NCBI RefSeq assembly: GCF_002355595.1
Contig: NZ_AP017422.1
Coordinates: 2,232,001-2,296,000, forward strand
DNA length: 64,000 nucleotides
From: Filimonas lacunae
GTDB lineage: Bacteria; Bacteroidota; Bacteroidia; Chitinophagales; Chitinophagaceae
Direction of reading: 5' to 3'
Every line of letters begins with the position of its first letter. Within the stretch, counting starts at the first letter, position 1. The notes beneath the pieces are model-generated. The model saw nothing but the letters and a program-made list of their open reading frames with translations. It did not search any database and was not told the origin of the DNA. The position numbers and the translations under genes are program-made. Of this stretch, positions 52,976-62,907 are shown in pieces.

Positions 52976-53722
52976 TTATAAAATATGTAAGCCTGCGTTT
53001 TTATAAGGAGCAAGCAATTCACTATCTGCACTCAGTTCGGTAATAAGCGTATCTATAGCCGATAACTGGCAAACCTGTAAACGTTGTACCGTGTTTAGTT
53101 TTTCCGAAATAGCTAACGACACTGTTTTATTGGCTGCCTGCAACATGGCCTTTTTCACTTCGATTACCTCCCATTCCAGATCGGTAATGCCATTATGGAT
53201 GTCAATACTGTTGGTGCCTAAAAAACATAAGTCGGCATTAATACCTTCTAAGCGTTTAATAGCATCTGCGCCCACGGCAATCTGTGCACTTTTCAGCAAT
53301 TTGTTACCTAAAAAAATCACTTCACTGTTAGGGTGGTTTAATAACTCCATGGCAGTAGGAATGCTTACGGTGATGAAAGTAGCATTCAGTTCACGGGGAA
53401 GTGCTTTTACCAGTTCCCGAATGGTAGAGCCGCCAGACAACAGCACAAACATGCCGTCTTTAATTAACGGAATGGCTTTTTGGGCAATGGTTCTTTTTTC
53501 CACTACACGATATACGTCATTAAATTGCAGTGTAAAGTGAAAGGAATTGCTCAAAGCGCCACCGTGCACTTTTATTAATTTATCTTCTTCCGACAACTCC
53601 TGTAAATCTCTTCTGATAGTATCTTCTGAAACATTCAACTGTGCACACAAATCTGACGACAAAATCTTATTATGAATGTTCAATTGTTGCATGATGTGTG
53701 CGTGACGTTCCTTTTTCAGCAT
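52976..53722 (-). CDS. DeoR/GlpR-family transcriptional regulator
   Basis: A 248-residue regulator with an N-terminal winged helix-turn-helix (about 5-57: LSSDLCAQLNVSEDTIRRDLQEL, then KVHGGA) and a C-terminal DeoRC-type sugar-phosphate-sensing domain with LSGGSTIRELVKAL and the GTNSIDIHNGIT stretch. Such proteins usually repress sugar-use genes until a phosphorylated sugar binds. It lies 18 nt after nhaA, so it may be read from the same transcript. The nearest uptake genes are the SusCD pair downstream. Confidence 0.9.
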   Translation of the reverse strand: MLKKERHAHIMQQLNIHNKILSSDLCAQLNVSEDTIRRDLQELSEEDKLIKVHGGALSNSFHFTLQFNDVYRVVEKRTIAQKAIPLIKDGMFVLLSGGSTIRELVKALPRELNATFITVSIPTAMELLNHPNSEVIFLGNKLLKSAQIAVGADAIKRLEGINADLCFLGTNSIDIHNGITDLEWEVIEVKKAMLQAANKTVSLAISEKLNTVQRLQVCQLSAIDTLITELSADSELLAPYKNAGLHIL

Positions 53723-53740
53723 ACGTTTTGGTTGTTTCTT

Positions 53741-54925
53741 TTATAAAGTTTTTCGTAGTGTACTTTGGCGGCAGGCAGCTTTTAGCCACAGGAAGCCGCA
53801 AAGCATGGATATTGAAGACACCAATAATACGGATATTTTGGCAATGTCCTGAGTGGACTGTTCACCAAAAGCCAGTGTGGAAATGAATATAGACATGGTA
53901 AAGCCTATTCCGGCCAACAAGCCTGCACCAATCATATGCTTCCATTTTACCAGCGAGGGGAGTTGAGCATAACCTAACCTTACTACCAGAAAGCAGGCCA
54001 GGCTAATTCCCAGTGGTTTACCTATAAACAAGCCCAGCATAATGCCCCAGGAAAGGCTACTGGTAATAACTATACTCATTTGCTCCGGAAACGTAATTGC
54101 CGTATTGGCAAGTGCAAAAGCAGGAAGTATAACAAAATATACACTTTTATGTAGCCGTTGCTGCAGAGAATGGAGATGAGATGCCGGAATAAAAAAAGCA
54201 AATACTACACCTGCAACAGTAGCATGAATACCTGTGTTCAGCAGGCAATACCAAAGCAATATACCTAACAAGTAATGTATCCAGCCCGGATGTTGGTATC
54301 TTTTAAACAGAAAATATAAGGCAACTATCAACACCAACACAGCCAGTAGCCAGGCCAGTTGTAACTTCCCGCCGTAAAACAGGGCAATTACTACAATTGC
54401 TCCCAGATCGTCTATAATAGCAAGTGCAGTAAGGAATATTTTTAAAGAGGAGGGGAGTTTACGGCCCAGCAAAGAAGCAATGCCCAATGAAAAAGCAATG
54501 TCTGTGGCAGTTGGTATGCCCCAGCCCTGAGCATAAACGGTTCCAAAATTACAAATGGTATAAATGAGAGCAGGCATCAACATCCCACCAATAGCCGCCA
54601 CAATAGGAAGAAGGGCTTTTTTGAAAGTACTAAGCTCGCCACCCACCAGCTCACTCTTGATTTCCATCCCTGCCAGCAGAAAGAATAAAGTCATACCGCC
54701 ATCATTCAACCAATGCAACAAGGTATGTGGTAAATATAGCTTTTCCAATTGGTGAAAAGGTGTTTGCCAGAATTGAAGCCACGAAGCTCCGTCGGCTGTG
54801 TTTGCAACCAATAACGAAAGAATAGTACATAGTAATAAAATGATACCAATAGAACGACTATCGTTAAGCAAAGCTTTCAGCGGGTCAATCCATCGGCTGT
54901 TGATAACAGACGGCAACCACTTCAT
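53741..54925 (-). CDS. nhaA: Na+/H+ antiporter NhaA
   Basis: A 394-residue membrane protein with about twelve helices that exchanges sodium for protons across the inner membrane and controls pH and sodium. The key elements are visible: ATDIAFSLGIASLLG, the paired aspartates in AIIDDLGAIVVIALF and the NTGIHATVAGVVFAFFIP segment. Length and order match the NhaA family. It lies 20 nt after the OstA gene. Confidence 0.95.
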   Translation of the reverse strand: MKWLPSVINSRWIDPLKALLNDSRSIGIILLLCTILSLLVANTADGASWLQFWQTPFHQLEKLYLPHTLLHWLNDGGMTLFFLLAGMEIKSELVGGELSTFKKALLPIVAAIGGMLMPALIYTICNFGTVYAQGWGIPTATDIAFSLGIASLLGRKLPSSLKIFLTALAIIDDLGAIVVIALFYGGKLQLAWLLAVLVLIVALYFLFKRYQHPGWIHYLLGILLWYCLLNTGIHATVAGVVFAFFIPASHLHSLQQRLHKSVYFVILPAFALANTAITFPEQMSIVITSSLSWGIMLGLFIGKPLGISLACFLVVRLGYAQLPSLVKWKHMIGAGLLAGIGFTMSIFISTLAFGEQSTQDIAKISVLLVSSISMLCGFLWLKAACRQSTLRKTL

Positions 54926-54945
54926 AAATGCATATTACGGATAAA

Positions 54946-56592
54946 CTAGTGACCAAATAATTCATATTTGGTTTTGGGGCGACGATCTTCCTGCCATCTA
55001 AAACCTCTCAGTTTCATATTGTCATGGTCAACTTGTCCCATGGGCGACATATTTCCTTTCACAGCATTGAAGAGTTTTAATATAGTAGGCTCTTTGTTCT
55101 CAAAATACATGTCAATTACGTCCGAAGAACTCTTGTTTACCCCAATATACCTGTTCTGCTCATCCAATGCGTAATAAATATACTCAGCCTGGCTTCCCTT
55201 GGTGTGCGTCCATTCAATGCTACCATCTTTAAAGTAAGCGTTCATGGTTCTACCTTTCACCTGGTTAAAAAAATTGTCTTTAACAGCCACTTTATTAACA
55301 GCCAGTGAATTGTCAAAGGCAAACATACGGTGAGGTTTTTTATTGGCTGTAAATATATAAATGGTGTCCCCCGTAATCTGGCTTCGCTGTGCCCAAACTA
55401 TCGGGTTGCGAAACAGTCGGAAGGTGGTGTCAGAAAGAGAGTAGAATAAACTGTCACATACAGCCTGTAGTGAATCTGAATAGATTCTTACATTAAAATA
55501 AGCTTCTATAAACCGGTCGTTACTGCTGTCTTTGCCATTTTTTCCGGTAATAATATAAGGCTGTCTGATAGAATCGTTTAACAATGCGCTATCCCGTACA
55601 TTCGCCACATAACGTGATTGAATTAAAGAAGAGAGCTTGGCCGAATAAAAAGTGTCTGCTGCTATATAAATAGAGTCATTATCCTGTTTTAAAATTATAA
55701 CAGGATTTTCGGTAGCCAATAGTGCACTTTCTTTCTTATTGGTTTTTACGTTATTGGCAATCAGTGTGGTGCCTTGTGCCGTATCGCGGAATATTACATT
55801 GCCACGTGCTTCACCAAAACCGGTGGAGTCATCGTTGGCTATATCATCAGCTATCAGGATAGAGCTCCCGTCCTTGATAACCGGCCTTTTGCCAAAATAG
55901 TTACGCTTGGTGTTAAAATCGTAATACCCATCTTTGGTGTCTATCACAGTACCGGCTTTATTTACAATGTGAGTAGGTACTGTAAAAGTAGCTTTGCGGG
56001 TGTAGGTATTAAACCAGAGAGTGTCTGTAGTTACATTATTTTCAGGATCAACCAGCTTTACGTTCTTTTTAAAAAGTGCATCCCGGGTTTCACCATAATA
56101 ATAGCCTTCCTGGCTGGTTAAAACGCTTTTTTCGCTTACCAGTTTTCCTCCTTGCGTATACATGCCGGTTTTAGTAGGCACATCATAATCCAGGGTAGGA
56201 GTGGTAAGCGTCCCTTTTCCATCAGTCAGGCGCACATTGTCTTTTAAAAACGCTTTCCTGTCTTTCATCAGGTAACGTAAATAGTCAGAATAGGTGTGTA
56301 CACTATCATTATCGTTAATATGTACATGACCAAAAGCTTCCAGTATTTTAGTGGTTTCGTTAATGGCTACGCTATCACAATTGAAAAGTGTTTTTCCCTG
56401 CCGTAATTGTACGTTGCCGGACAATATCTTATACACACACGTATCAATGGTTCGCTGACCTACACGGTCACCATGAATGATATCTACGTCAGACTTTTTA
56501 CTGGTGCTATCTTGTTGGGGCTGGTTTTGCGCTGTTGCTGTAACAGCCAAAACCAGCAGGCTGAAAAAAAAAGAAATACGTAAACGCGACAT
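54946..56592 (-). CDS. OstA-like LPS-transport protein
   Basis: A 548-residue secreted protein with a signal peptide (about 1-21, ending ATAQ) and OstA/LptA-like repeated strands. The early SGNVQLRQGKTLFNCDSV stretch, then AFGHVHINDND and DNVRLTDGKGTL, is the usual OstA pattern. It probably forms or loads the LPS bridge between the membranes. It is longer than E. coli LptA (about 185) and is typical of Bacteroidota OstA_2-type proteins. It begins 2 nt after the MlaD gene and is in the same gene run as two amidases; lptD lies divergent nearby. Confidence 0.85.
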   Translation of the reverse strand: MSRLRISFFFSLLVLAVTATAQNQPQQDSTSKKSDVDIIHGDRVGQRTIDTCVYKILSGNVQLRQGKTLFNCDSVAINETTKILEAFGHVHINDNDSVHTYSDYLRYLMKDRKAFLKDNVRLTDGKGTLTTPTLDYDVPTKTGMYTQGGKLVSEKSVLTSQEGYYYGETRDALFKKNVKLVDPENNVTTDTLWFNTYTRKATFTVPTHIVNKAGTVIDTKDGYYDFNTKRNYFGKRPVIKDGSSILIADDIANDDSTGFGEARGNVIFRDTAQGTTLIANNVKTNKKESALLATENPVIILKQDNDSIYIAADTFYSAKLSSLIQSRYVANVRDSALLNDSIRQPYIITGKNGKDSSNDRFIEAYFNVRIYSDSLQAVCDSLFYSLSDTTFRLFRNPIVWAQRSQITGDTIYIFTANKKPHRMFAFDNSLAVNKVAVKDNFFNQVKGRTMNAYFKDGSIEWTHTKGSQAEYIYYALDEQNRYIGVNKSSSDVIDMYFENKEPTILKLFNAVKGNMSPMGQVDHDNMKLRGFRWQEDRRPKTKYELFGH

Positions 56593-56594
56593 TC

Positions 56595-57608
56595 TTATTT
56601 TTTAATGCTTGTTGTTGTATCCTGCGGCAATGGCGCCATTAAAGGAGTGCCCTTATCTTTTTTACCAAATACAGAGAAACTTACATAACGTTTAGGATGA
56701 ACACGCAGGTCATCCATCAGTGTATTCAGGCTACGTACAGTACTGTTCAGGTTATTGTACAGTTGTTTGTCGTTAATCATGGCACCCAGTGAACCATCTG
56801 TGCTGTTCAATTTGGTCATAGCCGAATTCAGCTGGTCAACCGATGAACGTAATTTATTTACCACCCCATCAATATCCGCTTTGGCCAGATGGTTGGTAGT
56901 TTGCTCCATGTTATCCATAATACCTGTCAGTTTACTGTTATTGTCTGCCAGATTTTTGGTAAAACTGTTTACATTATTCATGGTTTGTGCCACTGCGCCA
57001 CTTTCGTTGTTCAGCATTTTGTCCAGCGAAGCAGAAGAGGTAACAAAGCTACCGGTAGCTCTGCTCAGGTTGGCAATTACACTTTGTAAGTTGCCCTTGG
57101 TATTAGGATCTAATATTGTATTTACATTATTTAAAACAGTATCAAGGCTGGCCAGGGTAGATTTCAGCTGATCAGCAACAGGGCCAATTTTGCTGGTCAG
57201 TTCACTCAGCATACCAGCAGCATTCGTACTTTTGATGGTAGCCTTGTTAGGCAGAAAATTGCTGGAATTACCTAAACTGATCTCAATGTTGGCGGAACCC
57301 AGTGGGTTACCGTTAATGCTGGCCACAGAGTTATCAGGAATATTGTATTTGTCGTTTAGTTTCAGTTCTACAATAATTTCGCGCAGGCTGTTATCAGCTG
57401 CTTTAATATCCGAAACAGCACCTACCTGGTAACCATTAATCAAAACCGGATTAGAGCTAACTACACCTTTAGTGTTATCAAAACGGGCATAGAGGTAGTT
57501 ACCCGATTTAAACAGGCTTTTACCTTTCAAAAAATTAAATCCTAATACCAGTAATGCCAGTGCTATTACAGTTAGTGCTCCGATCTTAGTTTCATTTGCG
57601 ACTTTCAT
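56595..57608 (-). CDS. mlaD: MlaD/MCE-domain lipid-transport protein
   Basis: A 337-residue protein with one N-terminal membrane helix (about 10-27) and a periplasmic MCE domain (about 37-115), with GVVSSNPVLINGYQVG and the strand-rich LGSANIEISLG segment. Helical coiled-coil sequence follows to about residue 300. MCE proteins move phospholipids between membranes. The neighbouring LPS and peptidoglycan genes support an envelope role. Permease (MlaE) and ATPase (MlaF) genes are not in this window. The gap to the upstream amidase gene is 131 nt. Confidence 0.88.
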   Translation of the reverse strand: MKVANETKIGALTVIALALLVLGFNFLKGKSLFKSGNYLYARFDNTKGVVSSNPVLINGYQVGAVSDIKAADNSLREIIVELKLNDKYNIPDNSVASINGNPLGSANIEISLGNSSNFLPNKATIKSTNAAGMLSELTSKIGPVADQLKSTLASLDTVLNNVNTILDPNTKGNLQSVIANLSRATGSFVTSSASLDKMLNNESGAVAQTMNNVNSFTKNLADNNSKLTGIMDNMEQTTNHLAKADIDGVVNKLRSSVDQLNSAMTKLNSTDGSLGAMINDKQLYNNLNSTVRSLNTLMDDLRVHPKRYVSFSVFGKKDKGTPLMAPLPQDTTTSIKK

Positions 57609-57739
57609 CCGGGTTATTGTTGTTTTATAATCCTCAATTAATCAATCATTGTGCCGCACCTGTGGTACATGCCATTTCCATTCTGCACTCAGGCAAAAGT
57701 AAGGGTTATTTGTAACTGCCTTTAATGGAGCTTGTTAAA

Positions 57740-58720
57740 TTAGTTTTGTGTTGGCACCGGTTCTGTAACAGTGGTATCTGCAACAACCGGTGCGGTTATG
57801 GAGGGGGCCTGACGGTTTTCTAACGAAAAACGGTACCTTTTCAGGGCTTTTACCAGTGCTTCCACTATTTCATCCTGTCCTTTTTCACTATTCAGGTAGT
57901 CTTCCTCTTCCGGATTAGAAATATAACCGGTTTCCACCAGTATGCTGGGCATAGCTGTAGCCTGTAATACCCAAATTCCTACCTGACGTTGACGTGCTTC
58001 GCGACTAATACGGCCTACTTTGCTAAATTCATCTTCCACGGTAATGGCCAGATTAGCACTACGCTCGAAATATTGCTGCGTTTTCAGGGAGTAAATGATG
58101 CGTTTCTGGGGCGATTCCGGATCAAAATCCTTCATCTGTGGGTTAGTGGCGCTGTCCAGGTAAAGCGATTCATTCTCGCGCATGGCCACTTCTTTCGCTT
58201 CGTTCTTATGTGCCGCCCATATATAGGTTTCAGTACCTTTAGCCGGGTTAGGAGTGCTATAATATTTATATTCAGGCACTTTGCGGGTATACTTTTTACG
58301 TTTAGCCCCCTTGCCTTTATAATAGGTATCCATTTTGTAGCCCAGGAATTCTTTATGCCTGATAGGATCGGCGCTGTTGCAGTGAATGGAAATAAATAAA
58401 TCGCCTTTCGATTTATTGGCCAGATCGGCGCGATTGTATAAAGAAGGGTAGGAGTCATCTGTGCGGGTCATTACCACCTCCACATCGGGTAGTTCCTCAT
58501 TCACTTTCTTCTGTAATTTCAGCGCAATGGCCAGGGAAATGTTTTTCTCAAAAGAATAGCCGCCGGGAGCTCCTTCGTCCCTGCCGCCGTGACCCGCGTC
58601 TATAATAATGGTGTGTAAGGGTTTACGCTGGGGTTGAACTCCATCATTATCTCTGTTTCTATCGTTAATAAAGGAGGTGCAAAACAGCCACGCCGCCCCA
58701 AATACTATGATCTTTTTCAT
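57740..58720 (-). CDS. N-acetylmuramoyl-L-alanine amidase (copy 1)
   Basis: A 326-residue secreted amidase of the Amidase_3 type that cuts the amide bond between muramic acid and the peptide stem. Zinc ligands are visible: His in IIIDAGHGG, Glu in YSFEKN and His in SIHCNSA. The catalytic Glu is in SILVETGYISN. A lysine-rich insertion of about 55 residues lies between SIHCNSA and GTETYIWAA. An N-terminal signal (about 1-20) is present. The proline/threonine tail is unusual. It lies 88 nt after a paralogous amidase gene. Confidence 0.92.
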   Translation of the reverse strand: MKKIIVFGAAWLFCTSFINDRNRDNDGVQPQRKPLHTIIIDAGHGGRDEGAPGGYSFEKNISLAIALKLQKKVNEELPDVEVVMTRTDDSYPSLYNRADLANKSKGDLFISIHCNSADPIRHKEFLGYKMDTYYKGKGAKRKKYTRKVPEYKYYSTPNPAKGTETYIWAAHKNEAKEVAMRENESLYLDSATNPQMKDFDPESPQKRIIYSLKTQQYFERSANLAITVEDEFSKVGRISREARQRQVGIWVLQATAMPSILVETGYISNPEEEDYLNSEKGQDEIVEALVKALKRYRFSLENRQAPSITAPVVADTTVTEPVPTQN

Positions 58721-58808
58721 GTTCTATGCTGATGCGGGATAAAGATAATACGCACACAGCATTGTTTTCCTGAGTGTTAATTATTTTAACCAAGGTTTCG
58801 GTGAATGT

Positions 58809-59750
58809 TTACCTTTCCAGATAAGCTTTATACCGGAGTACCGCGTTTTTGATACAAATACTGGTTTCTTTCTGGCCATCAGCGCTATTTAAGTAATTTT
58901 CATCGGAGGGGGTGGAGATAAAACCCGTTTCAATTAGGATACTAGGCATAGCTGTAGCCTGTAACACCCATATTTGCTCCCAATCGCGTTGTTTAACGCC
59001 ACGGCTGTACCTGCCTGCCTTCACAAATTCATCTTCTACAAAATTGGCAATGGTAAGGCTGTTATTAAAATACTTACGGGTGCGTAAAGAAGCCATAATT
59101 TTAGCTTCGGCCGAAGAAAAGTAGTGGTAACTGCTGTCTTCTTTTTCGCCAAACTCATCGTTGTCGTCGTTCTCCGTGTTCACAAACTGCTTTTTAGCAT
59201 CGTTTCTGTTGGCCGCCCAAATATAAGTTTCTGTGCCATGGGTAGTGCTGGCCACTTTATAACGTTTAATTACAGGCACTTTACGTGTTTTCTTTACCTT
59301 CTTTTTGCCTTTTTTAACGTAATAGGTTTGTGTGGTATAGCCTGTTACCTTGCTACGGTAGCTTGGCCCTGTGCTGTTACAATGGATAGAAATGAACAAA
59401 TCGCCATGCGCTTCATTCGCCATCCGGGCGCGTAAACGGTTGGCTTCCCGTAAATCCTGCAAGCCGCCGGGGAGCCCCGAACCGGTGCGGGTATATATTA
59501 TTTTACAATCAGGCAAAGCGTCTTCCAGCAATTTGCCCGCTTTCAATGCTATGGCCAGGGTAATCGCGGCTTCATTGGTTTCATCACCTTCTGCGCCGGG
59601 GTCGGGAAGACCGTGACCCGCATCTATTATAATAGTTTTTAATTGAGGTTTTGCAAAGGGCGCAGGAGCTTTTGCACCCAAGGGGGTGAAAGAAAGCAGA
59701 AATAAAACCGGAAAAATCAATAAAAATAACCTTTCAGCCTTTTTCAACAT
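58809..59750 (-). CDS. N-acetylmuramoyl-L-alanine amidase (copy 2)
   Basis: A 313-residue paralogue of the next gene. Zinc ligands lie in IIIDAGHGLPDPGAEG, in ETNEAAI and in SIHCNSTG; the catalytic Glu is in SILIETGFIS. It also has a basic insertion before GTETYIWAA. The signal peptide is at residues 1 to about 28. It is the first gene of the minus-strand run and is divergent from lptD. Confidence 0.92.
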   Translation of the reverse strand: MLKKAERLFLLIFPVLFLLSFTPLGAKAPAPFAKPQLKTIIIDAGHGLPDPGAEGDETNEAAITLAIALKAGKLLEDALPDCKIIYTRTGSGLPGGLQDLREANRLRARMANEAHGDLFISIHCNSTGPSYRSKVTGYTTQTYYVKKGKKKVKKTRKVPVIKRYKVASTTHGTETYIWAANRNDAKKQFVNTENDDNDEFGEKEDSSYHYFSSAEAKIMASLRTRKYFNNSLTIANFVEDEFVKAGRYSRGVKQRDWEQIWVLQATAMPSILIETGFISTPSDENYLNSADGQKETSICIKNAVLRYKAYLER

Positions 59751-59802
59751 ATTACTTCTTTGTGTTTAGGGTATTCTTCACAACTCATTTATAATTAACC
59801 CC

Positions 59803-59810
59803 TATTTTTG
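59803..59810 (+). promoter_or_regulatory. Candidate lptD promoter (-7 element)
   Basis: TATTTTTG matches the Bacteroidota -7 consensus TAnnTTTG exactly and lies only 14 nt before the lptD start. It is in the 74-nt space between the divergent amidase and lptD genes. A clear -33 element was not found. Confidence 0.5.
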
Positions 59811-59824
59811 TCACCATCTAAGTT

Positions 59825-62524
59825 ATGAGCAAACGTTGTAAAGTTAGGGTAAAATATATTACAGCCTTGTCTGTGCTACTGCTATTGTTTTTTATGACGT
59901 TTGATGCAAGCGCACAAAACAAACGCAAGCTACCATCAGGTCGTGTGAAGAATACTACCGGAATTGTGTCAGATACTGTGCCAAAACCGGGCGCAGACAC
60001 AACTCACGCCCTTATCGATTCGGCCGGCTACAGAAGAGATAGCACAGGAAGAATGGTGAAAATAGACACCATTGGCATGTCTAAAGATTCACTGGATGTG
60101 CCTATCGACTACACTGCAGAAGATTCTGCCATCGTAATCATCCCCACCCGGCAGTTCTACCTGTATGGCAAAGCATCTGTAAACTATAACAAGGATAAAC
60201 TGGAGGCTAACACTATTCATTATAATCAGGCAGACCAAACCCTGAGCGCATATGGTGGAAAAGATACCTCAAAAAATCCTTTAAATCTGCCCACTTTTAC
60301 CCAGGGCGATACTAAAGCTATAATGGACAGTATCCATTATAATATTAAAACAGGGAAGGGGCTTACTAAAAACTCATACTACCAGGAAGGCGAGATGTTT
60401 GTGAACGCCCAGATACTAAAAAAGATGGATAAAGATGTGTCGTATGCTTATAAGGCACGTTTTACTACCTGTAATCTGGATACCCCGCACTTTGCCTTCC
60501 GCACTAAACGCGTAAAAATTATCAATGATAAATTTGCAGTAACGGGCCCGGCTTATCCCGAATTTGAGGGGGTGCCTATGCCAGTGGCTATACCTTTTGG
60601 TATTTTTCCATTAGCCCGTGGCCGTCATTCCGGTTTACTACCCCCCCAGTTCACCTCCAATGAAAGTTATGGTTTAGGTTTGGAAGGACTGGGATACTAT
60701 AAAGTATTAAGTGATAACTGGGACTTGCTTACCCGTGCTAATATATATACGTATGGTGGGTGGGCCTTATACCTTACGTCCAAATACAACAAACGGTATA
60801 AATACACAGGTAACCTGAATCTGAGTATTTTGAAAACAAAAATTCTCAACACCTCTACTAATACGCAGCAGGAGTTTACCCAGAATACCAGCTTTTTAAT
60901 TAACTGGAGTCATTCGTCCGATACCCGGGCACGGCCAGGTACTACTTTTTCGGCCAGTGTAAATGCGGGTAGCACTAAGTATAATAGTTATGTACCCAAT
61001 AACACTATTACAAACTTCACCAACCAGTTAAGTTCGTCTATAACGTACAGCAAAACCTGGAGCGAAGGCAAATACAACTTAACGGCAAGTGCCAACCACA
61101 GCCAGAACAACAACCTGGGCCTGGTAAGTGTAACTTTGCCCACCCTTGCCTTCACTGCTACCACTTTTTATCCTTTCCAGAAAAAAGAATCTGTGGGTTC
61201 TGCCAAGTGGTATGAGAAGCTGGGTATTTCCTATAGCGGTAGCTTCTTAAACCAGGTAGCCTTTTACGATTCGGCATTTAGTTTTCGCAAGCTGATTGAT
61301 ACAGCACAGTGGGGTGCCAACCATAGCATTCCTATTTCTATTACGCTGCCGGCTGTAGGCCCGTTACTGTTTACGCCCTCTATTTCATATAATGAAAAAT
61401 GGTATGGCAACTACCTGCAACGTAGATATGATGACGTAAAAGATACCGTGTATGCAGATATAGTACGTGGCTTCTACACTGCCCGTGAAGTATCGTTTGG
61501 TCTTTCTACCAACACGCGTATTTTTGGTACGTTTAGTCTGGGAAAGGATACAAAGCTGCGACACGAGATAAAACCTACATTCAGCATCAACTACAAGCCA
61601 GATCTGGTAAGTAAGTATTATGATACATTGAGAGTTCCTGCAACTAACAAACATGCTGCTTACAATACCACCTATAGCAAGTTCGATGGTAGCGTGGTAG
61701 GTGGTTTTAGTCAGGGGCGGTTTGGTGGTTTTAACTTTGGTTTTGATAACTTGTTTGAAATGAAAAAAAGAAACAAACAGGATAGCACCGGCGATAATCC
61801 CTACAAAAAAATCAAGTTGATAGATGGTTTGAGCTTTAACACAGGGTATAACTTTTTCGCAGATACTTTAAAATGGAGTGCTGTATCTATGGCTTTCCGT
61901 AGTACCCTGTTTGAAAAAATCAATATCACAGGTAGTGCTTCACTCGACCCGTATGCTGTGGATTCTTTCGGAAACCGTGTCAACAAACTTTTATGGAAAC
62001 AAGGCAGCCTGGGGCGTTTTACGGGCGGTTCCTTGTCAGTGTCATCCTCTTTCCAAAGCAAGAAAACCGATAACAGATCGGATGCACAGCGTACGCCTAC
62101 AGATAATACGATGACCCCCGACGAGCAACAGCGTCAGCTGGAATATGTACGGGCAAACCCGGCAGAGTTTACCGACTTTAATATTCCCTGGACATTACAA
62201 ACATCCTTGTCGCTTAACTTCAGCCGTATACGTAGAGCTGATTATTCCGGTTACTATACGCAAATCAATAGTTCTCTAAACCTGAATGGCGATTTCAGTT
62301 TAACTCCTAAATGGAAACTGGGCGGTACTATTTATTATGATATTAAAAACACGCAGATACAAACCATGACCATGTTTGTATCGCGCGAAATGCACTGCTG
62401 GCAAATGTCTATTAACATCACCCCAGTAGGTATCTATAAATCGTTCAACATTACGCTTAATCCCAAGTCAGGCATCCTGCGCGATTTAAAAGTAAACCGC
62501 ACGAGGTCTTATTATACGCCATAA
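59825..62524 (+). CDS. lptD: LPS assembly outer-membrane protein LptD (Bacteroidota type)
   Basis: An 899-residue protein that places LPS in the outer leaflet of the outer membrane. A signal peptide (about 1-30, ending ASAQ) leads to an N-terminal OstA-like region (about 90-220: QFYLYGKASVNYNKDKLEAN) and a C-terminal barrel of about 600 residues. Barrel-entry features GRHSGLLPPQFTSNESYG and the late aromatic strands fit the LptD family. It is divergent from the amidase-MlaD-OstA genes, an arrangement that suits coupled envelope growth. Two hairpins follow the gene. Confidence 0.9.
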   Translation: MSKRCKVRVKYITALSVLLLLFFMTFDASAQNKRKLPSGRVKNTTGIVSDTVPKPGADTTHALIDSAGYRRDSTGRMVKIDTIGMSKDSLDVPIDYTAEDSAIVIIPTRQFYLYGKASVNYNKDKLEANTIHYNQADQTLSAYGGKDTSKNPLNLPTFTQGDTKAIMDSIHYNIKTGKGLTKNSYYQEGEMFVNAQILKKMDKDVSYAYKARFTTCNLDTPHFAFRTKRVKIINDKFAVTGPAYPEFEGVPMPVAIPFGIFPLARGRHSGLLPPQFTSNESYGLGLEGLGYYKVLSDNWDLLTRANIYTYGGWALYLTSKYNKRYKYTGNLNLSILKTKILNTSTNTQQEFTQNTSFLINWSHSSDTRARPGTTFSASVNAGSTKYNSYVPNNTITNFTNQLSSSITYSKTWSEGKYNLTASANHSQNNNLGLVSVTLPTLAFTATTFYPFQKKESVGSAKWYEKLGISYSGSFLNQVAFYDSAFSFRKLIDTAQWGANHSIPISITLPAVGPLLFTPSISYNEKWYGNYLQRRYDDVKDTVYADIVRGFYTAREVSFGLSTNTRIFGTFSLGKDTKLRHEIKPTFSINYKPDLVSKYYDTLRVPATNKHAAYNTTYSKFDGSVVGGFSQGRFGGFNFGFDNLFEMKKRNKQDSTGDNPYKKIKLIDGLSFNTGYNFFADTLKWSAVSMAFRSTLFEKINITGSASLDPYAVDSFGNRVNKLLWKQGSLGRFTGGSLSVSSSFQSKKTDNRSDAQRTPTDNTMTPDEQQRQLEYVRANPAEFTDFNIPWTLQTSLSLNFSRIRRADYSGYYTQINSSLNLNGDFSLTPKWKLGGTIYYDIKNTQIQTMTMFVSREMHCWQMSINITPVGIYKSFNITLNPKSGILRDLKVNRTRSYYTP

Positions 62525-62560
62525 GCTATACTATTATTCTTAACCTGTTTATTTTATTAT

Positions 62561-62592
62561 GCAAGGGGCCAGCTTTACAGCTGGCCCCTTGC
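62561..62592. terminator. Long perfect hairpin after lptD
   Basis: A 14-bp perfect stem (gcaaggggccagct / agctggccccttgc) with the loop ttac lies 36 nt after lptD. No T-run follows on the plus strand, so it may be a weak terminator or a processed RNA end; the second hairpin downstream is the better terminator. Confidence 0.55.
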
Positions 62593-62653
62593 TGTTGGCA
62601 TAGTACTTCATACAGATCGCATGTTCGTGCATTGTGTCTGGTAATAAAAAACG

Positions 62654-62678
62654 AAGCCGCAGTGTGTTACTGCGGCTT
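62654..62678 (+). terminator. Intrinsic terminator of lptD
   Basis: A 10-bp stem (aagccgcagt / actgcggctt) with a 5-nt loop, followed by TTCTTTTTAGG. This is the standard form of an intrinsic terminator on the plus strand. Confidence 0.8.
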
Positions 62679-62907
62679 TTCTTTTTAGGAGTTTAGAGTT
62701 TGGGTAGCTACACAACAGCTACCCTGGTTTTTCTCAGGTGTAATTTTGTCTTATATATCCATCACTAATTAACTGTTTTGCTATGCTAAAGTAATCTGCT
62801 ATCTACTAACCGCATATGACATTAATCATATCCCATGATGACTTTTGTTCTGTTTTAAGCCGTTGCCGTGCTGCAATTTTGACTTCATAACAAACAAAGT
62901 TTCTTCC

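Larger units (their letters stand above)
62525..62907. other. Intergenic region between lptD and the HypE-like gene
   Basis: About 380 nt without a gene. It holds two hairpins (62561-62592 and 62654-62678) and a possible -7 element TAATTTTG at 62741-62748, 160 nt before the HypE-like start. Nothing else was recognised. Confidence 0.5.
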
